Below, in pieces: positions 28,964 through 37,955 of a stretch of 64,000 bases of DNA. Position 1 is the stretch's first letter; every line of letters begins with the position of its first letter. Source of the stretch: Phycisphaerales bacterium (GTDB lineage Bacteria > Planctomycetota > Phycisphaerae > UBA1845 > UTPLA1). The notes beneath the pieces are model-generated. The model had not been told where the DNA came from. It was given only the letters and a program-made list of their open reading frames with translations, and did not search any database. The stretch is from NCBI GenBank assembly GCA_020639075.1, contig JACKHI010000001.1, positions 62,001-126,000 of the forward strand. The letters are read 5' to 3'. The position numbers and the translations under genes are program-made.

Positions 28964-30103
28964 TTATTTCAAGGGTGCAAGGGCGAGCGGTGTGCCGGGA
29001 GCGATACGCTCGTTGCCTTCGACGATCACGTTGTCACCGGCCGCCAACGCATTGGCAGTGATCACAACGCGATCCTGCCAGTCGAAGAGCACGGTTACCT
29101 CCGTCCTGGTCGCCGTCGCCACGCCCTTGGCGTCGAGTTCCGATCGATACACGTACGCATCGCGCCCGCTGCGAACCACGGCGCTCTTGGGGACCGTCAG
29201 GTGTTCGGCCTCATCGCTCGTCGGAATCCACGCAACGACGGACATACCAGGCGCCATCTGACTGTCCGGGTCGTCCAGCGTCAGGATCACACTGAAACTG
29301 CGCGCTTGCGGATCGACGTCGGGGATCACGCGAATATCACTCGACGGGACGGTCTGCCCCAGACTCGTGACGTCTGCATAGATACGGTTCGAATTGCGTC
29401 CGACGGAATTCGCAAACCGCTCCGGCACTTCGAGCCGGGCCTCGATGGCGCCGGTCGACACGATCGTGACGATCGATTCGCCCGGTTCGATCCACTCGCC
29501 GGGATCGACATGACGCTTCACGACGCGGGCCTGGAATGGAGCGCGGACGACCATATCCGCCAGGCGGATCTTCAGTAGGTCGACCTGTCGCTGCTCCTCG
29601 TTGATTGCACGACGCGCCCCCTCGACGCGAGCGACTGCGCTGTCGAATCGCGATTTCGCCTCCATCGATTCGCGACTGCTCGCCACATTCGTCTGTCGGA
29701 GCTTGGACAGCCGCTTCATTTCAAATTCTGCGAACTCCAACTCCGACTGCCGTTCAACGAGGTCACTCTCGGCTCGGTCGACACGAGCCTCCGCCTCGGC
29801 GACCTGTGCGCGAAGCCGACGGTCGTCCAGCCGCGCGATGACGTCGCCCTCGGCGACTGTCATTCCCTCGTCAGTCAGAATCTCGATGAGCTGGCCGGCC
29901 TCCTGCGATGCGATCGACGAGCGCGTGACGGCCTGCAGGCTGCCCGTCACGCGCCGATGCTCCTGCACCATCTCCTTTTTGACAGTGTCAGTCAGCACTG
30001 CGGCGGGGCCCGGCTGCCCCAGGACGTACGTTGCCGATGTCAGAAGCATGACAACCGGGAGTGTTAATCGGATCGTTATTGTGCGATTTGGGAGCATCTT
30101 CAT
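28964..30103 (-). CDS. RND periplasmic adaptor subunit (HlyD/MFP family)
   Basis: 379 residues. N-terminal export signal, then the split lipoyl domain (VTRSSIASQEAGQLIEILTDEG ... FQARVVKRHVDPGEWIEPGES) around a coiled-coil hairpin of about 90 residues. Beta-barrel and membrane-proximal domains follow. It links the pump at 25546-28926 to an outer-membrane channel. Stop and pump start are 37 bases apart, so they are one operon. Transcription starts from a promoter with an embedded TetR-type operator just upstream (30117-30145). Confidence 0.93.
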   Translation of the reverse strand: MKMLPNRTITIRLTLPVVMLLTSATYVLGQPGPAAVLTDTVKKEMVQEHRRVTGSLQAVTRSSIASQEAGQLIEILTDEGMTVAEGDVIARLDDRRLRAQVAEAEARVDRAESDLVERQSELEFAEFEMKRLSKLRQTNVASSRESMEAKSRFDSAVARVEGARRAINEEQRQVDLLKIRLADMVVRAPFQARVVKRHVDPGEWIEPGESIVTIVSTGAIEARLEVPERFANSVGRNSNRIYADVTSLGQTVPSSDIRVIPDVDPQARSFSVILTLDDPDSQMAPGMSVVAWIPTSDEAEHLTVPKSAVVRSGRDAYVYRSELDAKGVATATRTEVTVLFDWQDRVVITANALAAGDNVIVEGNERIAPGTPLALAPLK

Positions 30104-30116
30104 CGTTCCTTTGGAA

Positions 30117-30145
30117 ATTAGACCGGTCGTCTAGTATTCACTCAA
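30117..30145 (-). promoter_or_regulatory. Efflux operon promoter with TetR-type operator
   Basis: Minus strand: -35 TTGAGT (30140-30145), a 17-base spacer, -10 TCTAAT (30117-30122). The palindrome TAGACCGGTCGTCTA (30119-30133) covers the -10 box and most of the spacer, so bound repressor would block polymerase. It is nearly identical to the site at 30758-30772. Confidence 0.85.
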
Positions 30146-30155
30146 AAAAAAGGGG

Positions 30156-30746
30156 TCAGAGCCTCGGGAGAGTGCGAGCCACACGGTTCATGAACTGATC
30201 GAGCGCTTCGGTGTTCTGGTCGATCTGCATACGCAAAGTGCAACCTTCCCATGCGTTGACCAGGAAATCCGCCAACTCTTCGGGATCCTGTGCGTCGCTG
30301 ATCTCGCCGGCGGCCTTTGCCTCGGTTAGTACGCGAGCGATCAGGGCGGCCCAGTTGTCATAGGCGTATTTGATTGCAAGCCGCATCGGCTCGCTCAGCT
30401 GCGCGACTTCGAGGGCGAGTTTGGCGATCACGCATTCGCGCATCGGGCCCTGTTCTACGTAGTAATTCCGCATCTGCTCGAACATCGTTAAGACGCGCTT
30501 CAGCGGACTATTCTTCCGATCATTCAAATGCTCGCGAAGAAACTCGGCATGCCGTTCCGCGGATTCCTCGATGACCGCGACGCCCAAATCTTCCTTCGAC
30601 TTGAAGTAGTGATAGAAGGACCCTTTGGGGACCTCGGCGCAGTCGAGGATCTCTTTGAGACCGCAGCCGTTGAAGCTCTTGGCGCTCATGGCGCTGGAGC
30701 CGGCCTCGATGATGCGATCCTTGGTGTTGGTCGTCGGCGGCGTCAT
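30156..30746 (-). CDS. TetR/AcrR family transcriptional repressor
   Basis: 196 residues. N-terminal TetR helix-turn-helix with the typical end GSFYHYFKSKEDLGVAVIEE. The C-terminal ligand domain resembles the group of TetR_C proteins with AcuR/NemR-like regulators; it contains Cys in MRECVIAKLALEV that could sense electrophiles (inference). It precedes the efflux genes on the same strand, and matching operators lie in its own promoter and in theirs, so it most likely represses both. The stop is followed at once by CCCC and eight T residues, but no good stem was seen. Confidence 0.93.
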   Translation of the reverse strand: MTPPTTNTKDRIIEAGSSAMSAKSFNGCGLKEILDCAEVPKGSFYHYFKSKEDLGVAVIEESAERHAEFLREHLNDRKNSPLKRVLTMFEQMRNYYVEQGPMRECVIAKLALEVAQLSEPMRLAIKYAYDNWAALIARVLTEAKAAGEISDAQDPEELADFLVNAWEGCTLRMQIDQNTEALDQFMNRVARTLPRL

Positions 30747-30753
30747 ACGTTAA

Positions 30754-30781
30754 GTATTAGACCAGTCGTCTAGTTTGTCAA
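30754..30781 (-). promoter_or_regulatory. tetR promoter with autoregulatory operator
   Basis: Minus strand: perfect -35 TTGACA (30776-30781), a 16-base spacer, -10 TAATAC (30754-30759). The palindrome TAGACCAGTCGTCTA (30758-30772) fills the spacer and touches the -10 box. It differs by one base from the operator at 30119-30133. Confidence 0.87.
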
Positions 30782-30893
30782 ATGGAAACAGGAGTTTTTT
30801 GGGGTTCCTGGTGTTATCCCACGCGGTGATGTGTCGTAACTCTTGCAATCAAAACGCATTACGGACGTAACCCCGAGGCCGTGAAAGCGCGGG

Positions 30894-32930
30894 TCAAGGT
30901 TGCGGATCCTGCGACGGTCGATCGAGTGTCGGACTATTCAGGTCCCATAGTTGGCTGCGAATCGACTCCGGGAGATTCGGGGAGAGTTCGATTCGTAGCT
31001 GTGGTTCATGATCGGTTTTGACAAGCACAAGACGACCCACGCGCGTGGTTCCCACCATGACCAGAACGTGTTGATCGCTGAATCGGCGAAGCGTGAAGTC
31101 GGGCTGTCCGCGAAAGGCGCAATCCGACTGAATGACTCGCGGCTTCGGCCACGCATCACACCAGGCGCCGACCTGCGATCGATGGATACCGGAGCCATAT
31201 GAATACGTAAAGAGAAGTTCGGGATGACCGTCCTCGTCGAGGTCACTGACGCAGCTGTCCTGAAAACCCATGCCGCCGAAAGATTCCCCCAGCTTGATCA
31301 CTTCGTCGCCATGAATCAGGAACGCCTGAAGGCCGAGCTTGACCAGTTGGCCCTCGATGCGCTCGCGGTCGTGGATTTCTGAGAACGTCGGCTCTTCGAC
31401 CTCGGCATCCGCCAGGTCAGGCGGCACCACCTTGCCGCTGTCGGCGTACCACTTTGCGATGCGCGCCTTGGCTTGTTCGTCCGTCAGCGCCGGCCACACC
31501 GGCGAGCGTCCTCGACGCAGGAGATCCCGCGCCCGCAGGGCGGCCCGATGATTCGTGTAGGTTGCGATCTCGATCCGTTCGGGAGGAGGACCTTGCAACG
31601 TGCGGACGATCAGCGGGAAGTCAGTCAATACGATCCCCGCACGCTCGCCGGCGTGACGGCGGCAGAAATCCCGAAGTTGCACTTGTGCCTTGGGAGTGAC
31701 GGGGAGGCAGAGGTGATAGTCTCCGTCGAGTCCGCCGGTGACCACTGCGTCGAGCGGGTCTTTTCCGGAGAGCAGCACGAAGTCGGTCGTGGAGCCGAAC
31801 CAGGTCGTTCCTTCTCCATCGGTGAGCGGACAGGAAAATTCGGCGTTCGACTTTTCTCGAACCGCTGTCAGCGAGAAGTCGCCATACGGATAATCCATGG
31901 CGGCGACCGGGATGGCCTTCTGACTGATCTCGATCTGAAGTTCGTCGTCAGGATTGACCGAAGGAGCTGACGTCACCTTTGTATCGCTGTCTTGCCGACC
32001 GACTCGAAACAGCCACGCCAACGGACCGGGACCGTCGGCCGGACGTCCGGGAAGAACGCTGACAGTCTGCAACTCGCCATCCACAATGTAGCCAATAGTC
32101 GTGTCTGCATGTTGCCGCCACCATTCAGCAAACGATGCGACGTTTTCCGGGCGAACGATTGTCTGGATCGTGTCCCCGGCGGGTGCCGCCCCGAAGTTGC
32201 GAACAAAACGGCACTGCGGTTCGTCGAGCCCGGGCGCGATTTCACGATACCATTTGACCCCCCGAAACGTGCCGGCCACGCGTTTGTGCGTGTCATCCGG
32301 CCGCAATCGGACGCTGACGAATTCAAACGACATGGGCGGGGCGATGTCTTCGAGCGGTCGCTTGGCGCGATTGCGCTCCTCTTCTTCCTGTTGGGCGTGC
32401 TGCTCCCTGATCCGACTTAATTCGCCTTCGACCAGTGACGGATCGCCGCCGCTGCGAATTCGCGCACAGGTCGCCTGCGCTTCGTCGAGCGTCTCGAACC
32501 CGCTGACAACGAACATGCCACTGATGACTGCATGGAGCGTTTCATGGTGATGGAGTTTGCCCCCGATGAAGACGCCGACCTCATCTTCCATGTGGGCGCG
32601 CGTCCACATGCGCATGCGGTCCCGATACTCGGGCCTGACATGAATGCTGATCATGTACCCGAATTCGCGATCGGGACCGAGGACCCAGCTTTCGTTGAAC
32701 TGGATATGGCGCATGTCTACGGCCGGGGCAGCCTCCCGGTACCACGGCTTTCCATCGCGGTCCGTGACCTTGATCGTGTGGGAGGCGTCGGGCTCGGTGC
32801 GAATGGACATCAGCTCCAAAACGCTGGGATCGGTCGGCCCTGGCGTGGACGTTGCATTGTCGTCTGAATCGGCCCCGACCGAACAAGCCAACGCGCAAAT
32901 CGCCAACAAGATCGCGCACGTGCGGTTCAT
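30894..32930 (-). CDS. Exported protein with three SecD-head-like repeats and an FG-GAP-like end
   Basis: About 678 residues. Signal peptide NRTCAILLAICALACSVGAD. Three related units of ~125 residues follow; the first ends VGVFIGGKLHHHETLHAVIS ... TLDEAQATCARIRSGG, closely recalling the P1 head of SecD (xxIxLDGKLxSAPxI ... EAxxLAxxLRSGG). The second carries IGYIVDGELQTVSVLPG and the third AGIVLTDFPLIVRTL ... DLLRRG. No SecD membrane helices are present. Near the end CVSDLDEDGHPELLFTYSY resembles an FG-GAP/VCBS loop. The ATG at 32930 has GGAGA 7 bases ahead. Function unknown. Confidence 0.72.
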   Translation of the reverse strand: MNRTCAILLAICALACSVGADSDDNATSTPGPTDPSVLELMSIRTEPDASHTIKVTDRDGKPWYREAAPAVDMRHIQFNESWVLGPDREFGYMISIHVRPEYRDRMRMWTRAHMEDEVGVFIGGKLHHHETLHAVISGMFVVSGFETLDEAQATCARIRSGGDPSLVEGELSRIREQHAQQEEEERNRAKRPLEDIAPPMSFEFVSVRLRPDDTHKRVAGTFRGVKWYREIAPGLDEPQCRFVRNFGAAPAGDTIQTIVRPENVASFAEWWRQHADTTIGYIVDGELQTVSVLPGRPADGPGPLAWLFRVGRQDSDTKVTSAPSVNPDDELQIEISQKAIPVAAMDYPYGDFSLTAVREKSNAEFSCPLTDGEGTTWFGSTTDFVLLSGKDPLDAVVTGGLDGDYHLCLPVTPKAQVQLRDFCRRHAGERAGIVLTDFPLIVRTLQGPPPERIEIATYTNHRAALRARDLLRRGRSPVWPALTDEQAKARIAKWYADSGKVVPPDLADAEVEEPTFSEIHDRERIEGQLVKLGLQAFLIHGDEVIKLGESFGGMGFQDSCVSDLDEDGHPELLFTYSYGSGIHRSQVGAWCDAWPKPRVIQSDCAFRGQPDFTLRRFSDQHVLVMVGTTRVGRLVLVKTDHEPQLRIELSPNLPESIRSQLWDLNSPTLDRPSQDPQP

Positions 32931-33186
32931 GTCTGCTCTCCGCGGTGCATGTTGCACCCGTAGTGGCCCTGTAACGATGGCGCATTCTAATTGGTTCTGT
33001 CTTCGATCACAACGCGTGACTGACGGCTCGAACGGGACCGCGCCCCGAGGTGACCGCGTTTCGTACGACGGGCAGACGTTTTCGCCACAAAAAACTCGGG
33101 CAGCGAATTGACGACGCCAACTGCGATCGGATCAAATTGGCGTATTCGAGGTCAAGACTCGATGTCGCCGGAGGAGATATACCGCG

Positions 33187-34122
33187 ATGAACGGTCCGAT
33201 TCCACCGCAGACAACTCCATGTGTCGTCGATCCCGTGACGGGGCTTGTTCGGACCGATCTCGAATGCCGGCGATGCGGCTACAACCTTCGGACGTTGGCG
33301 GAGGCGGGGCGATGTCCGGAATGCGGATCGCCCGTCGGTCTATCGACCCGCGGCAACTTTCTGCAATTCGCCGATCCGCAGTGGGTCGCGAAAGTGGCGA
33401 AGGGCCTGCAGATCATCTTCGCCATGATCATCGTCAACTTCCTCGTCGGTCTGGCGGCCGGCTGCATCGGCACGCTAACGCCGACTCTGCCAGTGATCCT
33501 GTCCTGGGTCGCGACCTGCGTCGAGCTCTATGGTGTCTGGCTGTTGACGGAGCCGGATCCGAGCGGCATTGGCGAAGAGAAGAATATAACGGCGCGAAAA
33601 GTCGTCCGAGTGTCGTCGATTATTGCGGCGTGCGGCGGCGCGATTCAGCTCGCAGACGTGACCTTCACTAGCGCATTCGGCGAGGGAACGGCTGTTCTTA
33701 CGTTGTTCTTTGGAGGCATCTCGGGGCTCGCATCACTTGTGGCGTTTTTTGTGCGGTATTCCTATTTTGCCATCATCGCAAAACGCATTCCGGATGACCA
33801 TCTTGTTCGGCGGGCATACATGCTCCGAAAAGCAATCGTCATCTGCGCCGTCATTGGTATCGTCGCCGGCATCTTCGCCAGCGCTCTGACGGCCGGCAGC
33901 TCAGCCGCCGCGAATGTCGGTATGGCAATTGCGATCATCCTGCCCGCCGTGATCGCATTCCTGGTCTTCATGATCTGGACCGTCGTCTACATCTACGCCA
34001 TGCAGAAGTCCGTGACGGAGGAAAGCCGACTGGCGGACGCGAACTGGGCCCGGGCATTGCGCCCCCCGGCGATTGCCGTTCCCGTGCAATCGCCGGCAGA
34101 CCGCGAGATAGACATGCGCTGA
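33187..34122 (+). CDS. Zinc-ribbon multi-pass membrane protein, paralog 1
   Basis: 311 residues. N-terminal zinc ribbon LECRRCGYNLRTLAEAGRCPECGSPV (first part, CRRCGYNLRTL, and second pair CPEC), then about six hydrophobic helices, for example QIIFAMIIVNFLVGLAAGCI and FLVFMIWTVVYIYAM. GGAGGAG precedes the ATG. The next gene (34193) is a homolog in tandem, with the same ribbon and the same membrane plan, so the pair arose by duplication. The CGYxLRxL ribbon is widespread in planctomycetes; function unknown. Confidence 0.8.
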   Translation: MNGPIPPQTTPCVVDPVTGLVRTDLECRRCGYNLRTLAEAGRCPECGSPVGLSTRGNFLQFADPQWVAKVAKGLQIIFAMIIVNFLVGLAAGCIGTLTPTLPVILSWVATCVELYGVWLLTEPDPSGIGEEKNITARKVVRVSSIIAACGGAIQLADVTFTSAFGEGTAVLTLFFGGISGLASLVAFFVRYSYFAIIAKRIPDDHLVRRAYMLRKAIVICAVIGIVAGIFASALTAGSSAAANVGMAIAIILPAVIAFLVFMIWTVVYIYAMQKSVTEESRLADANWARALRPPAIAVPVQSPADREIDMR

Positions 34123-34192
34123 GTGGACGCATTCGTTTGGTACTCTCAAAGCACTGGAGTGTTGCACAAGACGCCGGATCGAAACGACCCGT

Positions 34193-35116
34193 ATGCAGAT
34201 AAAACCAAACAACATTAGTCCAAATGCGGAATCCGGACGGATCGTCGATGCCGTCGATCACATCGTCATCGCCGATCTTCCGTGTCGTCGCTGCGGCTAC
34301 AACCTGCGCACGCTCGCCGAAGAGGGTCATTGCCCCGAATGCGGGGCGCCGGTTCAACACTCGACACGGGATCACATTCTGCATCTCGCCGCCCCCGACT
34401 GGATTCGACGAGTCTCGTGGGGCCTTCAGATGATTCTGATTGCCGCCATCGCCAATTGTTTCCTCTATCCGTCCGTTGGTTGCTTTTCCACGATTTCCGT
34501 CGGTCTCTGGCAAGCAATGGTCGTCGTTGTCGCAGCAGTCGACTGTCGGGGCGCCTGGTGGCTGACGGAACGAGAGGCGACGCTTGCCGAGGATCGCAGG
34601 CTGGATGCCGCCCGCAAGGAAGTGCGCATCGCAACGGCGATCGTGCTTCTCTGCATGATCCTACTCCTGGTGTTCAGATTCCTCTCGGGCGCGCTTCGAT
34701 CGAACTTCGAGTCCTTGGCGATAACGGTCGCATTGATCAGCCAGATTGCAAATCTGGGTAATTGGCTGGCGCGACTCCGGACGTTCGCGCTCTTGGCCAG
34801 GAGGATTCCGGGCGAGCGCATATCGAGGCAGTTGAACACAATTCGGATCGGCCTCCTGATATACGTCACGCTGCTGGTCATCGGCATGGTCGGCGCTTTC
34901 GTGAGCGCGTTCGGAGGAATGCGGGGAATCCAAGTGCTGTTGGTGTTCGTCGTATTGCCGGGCGCCGTCGGCCTGATCATCTTTGTGATTTGGACAATCG
35001 TCTGCATTCACAGGCTCTACGTCGCCGTCGATCGGGAGTGGGCGACGGCCCTGGCTCTGTTGGACGACGAGGCGATCGAGAATTCCGAGGTCGCCCCAAC
35101 GATCCGCGCGACTTAG
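34193..35116 (+). CDS. Zinc-ribbon multi-pass membrane protein, paralog 2
   Basis: 307 residues, homologous along its whole length to the preceding protein: CRRCGYNLRTLAEEGHCPEC at the N-terminus, then STRDHILHLAAPDWIRRVSWG matching the same region of paralog 1, then six hydrophobic helices ending in LIIFVIWTIVCIHRLYVAV. It starts 70 bases after paralog 1, probably in one transcript. No clear ribosome-binding site precedes the ATG at 34193. Role unknown. Confidence 0.78.
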   Translation: MQIKPNNISPNAESGRIVDAVDHIVIADLPCRRCGYNLRTLAEEGHCPECGAPVQHSTRDHILHLAAPDWIRRVSWGLQMILIAAIANCFLYPSVGCFSTISVGLWQAMVVVVAAVDCRGAWWLTEREATLAEDRRLDAARKEVRIATAIVLLCMILLLVFRFLSGALRSNFESLAITVALISQIANLGNWLARLRTFALLARRIPGERISRQLNTIRIGLLIYVTLLVIGMVGAFVSAFGGMRGIQVLLVFVVLPGAVGLIIFVIWTIVCIHRLYVAVDREWATALALLDDEAIENSEVAPTIRAT

Positions 35117-35192
35117 TCTCAACAATCGCCGACAGACAGTACGCCTGCCAATCGTCTTAATAGTTGGGGCGCTCGCAGCGTAGGCTTGATGA

Positions 35193-36287
35193 TTACAGTC
35201 GCGGATCGACCGGCTCGCTCTCCATCGCCAGCACACCGAAAACGCACTCGTGGACGCGCCGCAATGGCTCCCGTCGAACGAATCGCTCCAGCGCTTCAAT
35301 GCCAAGTGCGAACTCACCCATCGCCAGCCCGCGCTTGCGACCCAGCCCGCGCGAGCGAAGGCGATTCAGTTGATCCGGCGACGTATGCTCCGGCCCGTAG
35401 ATGATTCGCAGGTACTCGCGGCCGCGGCACTTCACGGCGGGCTGTACGAGACCGCGCTTACCGCGGACGATGAAGTCCAACGGTTTGACGACCATGCCTT
35501 CGCCGCCGCGTTGCGTGCGCTTGAGCCACCAGTCAACGGCCGCCTTCTCGCTGGCCGCATCAGACAAATCGACTTCGAGCCACGGCGTTTTCACGAGGAT
35601 GCCGTAGGCAGAGTCAACTGCGTCGCAGATGCGTGCGATCGTCTCCATGTGCCAGATGTGATTGCGATCCGTGTGCACTTTGCCTTCCGTCGCCAGAATA
35701 TGAAACGGCGCCAGCTTCAGATCCCCAACGTCATTAACCGGCCAGCAATACTGACGATACGCCTCGACGAATGCCTCGGACTGTTCGGCCTTGGTGCAAT
35801 AGCGGTCGGCAAGCGCCTGCACGTCGATACCGTTCGATTGCGCCGCCTGCAACGCGCCGATCGATTCCGCCAGCGCCGCCTGCGACGCCGCGCCGACGGC
35901 CGCGTATTGCTGCTTGATGAGCGATTGGGCCTTCGCCGACCAGGGCATGAGTTCGCAGTCGAGGCAGACCCAGTCGGTTGCGAACTCGGCCCAGAAGTCC
36001 GACTTGTCGAGCGCATCGCGGACAGTCGCCAGCAGCAACCCCTCAAGGACGGAATCGTCGAAGAACCGGCGACCCGTGCGCGTCAGGATGATGCCATTGC
36101 CGTCGTCTGCGACGCCGAAGCGCCGTCGCGCCGCGTCGGAGTCTTTGCACGCAACCACGACGGCGCGCGAGCCCATGTGCTTCTCTTCGCAAATGACTCG
36201 GCCCACGCCGTTGTTGCGGTAATAGGCGAACGCCTCTGCCGGATGTTCGAGGAAGTCCGGCAGCGTGGAGGTTTCGCACGGCGACAT
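35193..36287 (-). CDS. Surviving ligase (adenylyltransferase) module of Pnkp
   Basis: 364 residues, open from the ATG at 36287 (the frame is open from about 36320). All nucleotidyltransferase motifs are visible: motif I CEEKHMGSRAVVV with the AMP-accepting Lys, motif III DWVCLDCELMPW, motif IV GGEGMVVKP, motif V VQPAVKCRGREYLRIIYG. The module itself is undamaged over ~1.1 kb, so it may have decayed only recently or be kept as a stand-alone adenylyltransferase. Whether it is translated is unknown, since the natural start is in the deleted gene; no strong ribosome-binding site was seen before 36287. Confidence 0.75.
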   Translation of the reverse strand: MSPCETSTLPDFLEHPAEAFAYYRNNGVGRVICEEKHMGSRAVVVACKDSDAARRRFGVADDGNGIILTRTGRRFFDDSVLEGLLLATVRDALDKSDFWAEFATDWVCLDCELMPWSAKAQSLIKQQYAAVGAASQAALAESIGALQAAQSNGIDVQALADRYCTKAEQSEAFVEAYRQYCWPVNDVGDLKLAPFHILATEGKVHTDRNHIWHMETIARICDAVDSAYGILVKTPWLEVDLSDAASEKAAVDWWLKRTQRGGEGMVVKPLDFIVRGKRGLVQPAVKCRGREYLRIIYGPEHTSPDQLNRLRSRGLGRKRGLAMGEFALGIEALERFVRREPLRRVHECVFGVLAMESEPVDPRL

Positions 36288-36474
36288 CGTCGGCGGCAGA
36301 TAGATCAGCCACTTCGGACTGATCGTTCTCTTCGTCGGAAACGAGACCTCGGCAAGTGTCGCTGTTGAGGACTTCCGTCGGCAGGAAATGCTTGCGCGCG
36401 AAGGACGACTTACCGGCGCCGGACGGGCCGATGAGGACGACGATGGCGAGTTCGGGAATGGTGAGTGTCGTCAC
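35193..36474 (-). pseudogene. pnkp: Internally deleted, frameshifted polynucleotide kinase-phosphatase-ligase (Pnkp)
   Basis: The first ~52 codons from the GTG at 36474 encode the start of the Pnkp kinase: ELAIVVLIGPSGAGKSSFAR with the P-loop, then TEVLNSDTCRGLVSDEENDQ. Full-length relatives continue the kinase there. Instead, at about 36316-36320 the sequence jumps to the +1 frame and to SPKWLIYLPPTMSP, the linker at the head of the C-terminal ligase domain. The rest of the kinase and the entire metallophosphatase (together ~400 residues, ~1.3 kb by comparison with the family) are missing. A hen1 fragment lies at 38128-38271. In intact form Pnkp/Hen1 repairs RNAs cut by ribotoxins. Confidence 0.88.
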
Positions 36475-36486
36475 GGTTTGCCAATC

Positions 36487-37032
36487 CTATCCGAAATCAA
36501 GTTTTGACGGGTCGATTCCGCACCTATTCGCGAGAGTTCTCATTGGTGCGACGACTCGTTGCATAAGGAACTCCCCACGTGGCCGGATTCCGGCAACATT
36601 TAGATGACGCAACAGCGGCTTGTCGAAGGTTCCTACATTGCTCGCCCATTCCAGCAAGATCGAACTCGTATCGAAATGAGTGCGACAGCACGCTAACATC
36701 TCAAGTTCTCGAATGTCCAAGATTCGTGGTCGTACTATTTGGTCCTGAATCGGAAGTCCTGTAATTGGATGAAACATGACCTTCAGCTCGTCCCTGATTT
36801 CCGCGACAAGCGACACTGCTTCGGCAATAAAGACCACCGGGATGATTCGCGTCGTTGTCCAGTCGTACTGTTTACCCAGGAGTGAATCGAATTCACCTGC
36901 TCTCATCTCTACAATTGTGGATGCGATCTGTTTGCTGGCATCGGCGATTCCTAGGCTCCTTAACTCGGACACAAATTGCGCGACTGTCCGGCGGGAGAAT
37001 CGGGTTGAATCCTTAACGTGTCTTGCCATCAT
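36487..37032 (-). CDS. Hypothetical protein, probably the C-terminal part of a truncated gene
   Basis: About 181 residues from ATG-ATG at 37032 (text MMARHVKDSTRFSRRTV). Contains RIIPVVFIAEAVSLVAEIRD and RELEMLACCRTHFDTSSIL. No known family. Its 5' part overlaps the tail of the PEP-CTERM gene by 20 bases, there is no ribosome-binding site, and its stop lies 12 bases before the pnkp start. It may be a fragment left by rearrangement. Confidence 0.42.
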   Translation of the reverse strand: MMARHVKDSTRFSRRTVAQFVSELRSLGIADASKQIASTIVEMRAGEFDSLLGKQYDWTTTRIIPVVFIAEAVSLVAEIRDELKVMFHPITGLPIQDQIVRPRILDIRELEMLACCRTHFDTSSILLEWASNVGTFDKPLLRHLNVAGIRPRGEFLMQRVVAPMRTLANRCGIDPSKLDFG

Positions 37033-37828
37033 CTGGGGCGTCGAAGCCGTCCGCTCCATTCGGGTTGACCTGACAGATGAACAGGCGTGGAGCGTCCTGC
37101 AGGAGTGCATCCGTGTCCACGACTGTGCGGTGGCGGCGAAATGCCGCCACACCTGCGAAAGCCAGAAGCGGGGCGGTTGCCGGTTCGGGAACCGGCGTCA
37201 GCGTGAAATGCAGCGAGCCGTTGCCAGTGCCAATCACACCGCCAACAAAGCCGTCCTGAATATCAATGCTGTACGAGACGGTGTAGTGTTCGCCGGCTTC
37301 CAGAAGGATGTGGCGCGTGGTGGTAAAGATCCCAGATGGCGGGTCGAGCGATCCCGCGCCACCTCGCCTGACGGAACGCAGAAGGAAGTGTGTTCCGTCG
37401 TCGGTGATATGGGCGATGCTGTTGATGCTTGTCAGGATGATGCCGCCATTGAGGTTGTCGAACGCGTAGATGTACTCGTAGTCCAGCCAGACATCGACAT
37501 CCGAGATGAATCCCACGCCGCCGAAGTTCGAAGAGAATGCGATGTCGGGAGTGCTATCGATGACATTATCAAAGAGGAAGTCGAACCTGCCGCCGGCTGG
37601 CCCCCAGGCAAGATCGAATACGGTGGTGGCCTCCGTCAGCCCCAGCTGGGCGTGATGGGTGGCGACAAATGGGTTAACGACTGTCAGCGTGGAATCATAG
37701 TCGTCCTGACCGTCAACCTGCACTTCGGTCGTCATTCCCATTTCGAAGACGTCGATCGTAGCGGCGAAGGCGTTCGAACCGATCGCAGCCGCGAAGATCG
37801 TCGCCAGTGCGAAAGTGCGTATCGTCAC
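37013..37828 (-). CDS. PEP-CTERM exported protein with an abnormal C-terminal tail
   Basis: 271 residues. Signal peptide RTFALATIFAAAIGSNAFA, a beta-rich body (TIDVFEMGMTTEVQVDG ... GVGFISDVDVWLDYEY), and a sorting signal TPVPEPATAPLLAFAGVAAF followed by RRHR. Such signals normally end the protein. Here the frame continues for about 35 more residues (VVDTDALLQDAPRLF ... DDGKTR). The natural stop was probably lost in a rearrangement near 37130, and exosortase sorting might be disturbed. The body looks intact. Confidence 0.75.
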   Translation of the reverse strand: MTIRTFALATIFAAAIGSNAFAATIDVFEMGMTTEVQVDGQDDYDSTLTVVNPFVATHHAQLGLTEATTVFDLAWGPAGGRFDFLFDNVIDSTPDIAFSSNFGGVGFISDVDVWLDYEYIYAFDNLNGGIILTSINSIAHITDDGTHFLLRSVRRGGAGSLDPPSGIFTTTRHILLEAGEHYTVSYSIDIQDGFVGGVIGTGNGSLHFTLTPVPEPATAPLLAFAGVAAFRRHRTVVDTDALLQDAPRLFICQVNPNGADGFDAPDDGKTR

Positions 37829-37955
37829 TTGAGTTCTCCCTGTCGAGGGCCGCCGATGGCGGCGTGTCGGCCCAAATCCCCCATATTTTAGCTGAGTAGG
37901 ATCGGAAACATCAAACCCACGGTAGACAGAATCTGATCAAAACAGGAAGTCTGAA

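Noticed and set aside
36043..36315. Continuation of the kinase frame past residue 52 as a 143-residue protein
   Set aside because: After the junction the text is the wrong frame of the ligase module (Arg-rich), so it is not real protein.
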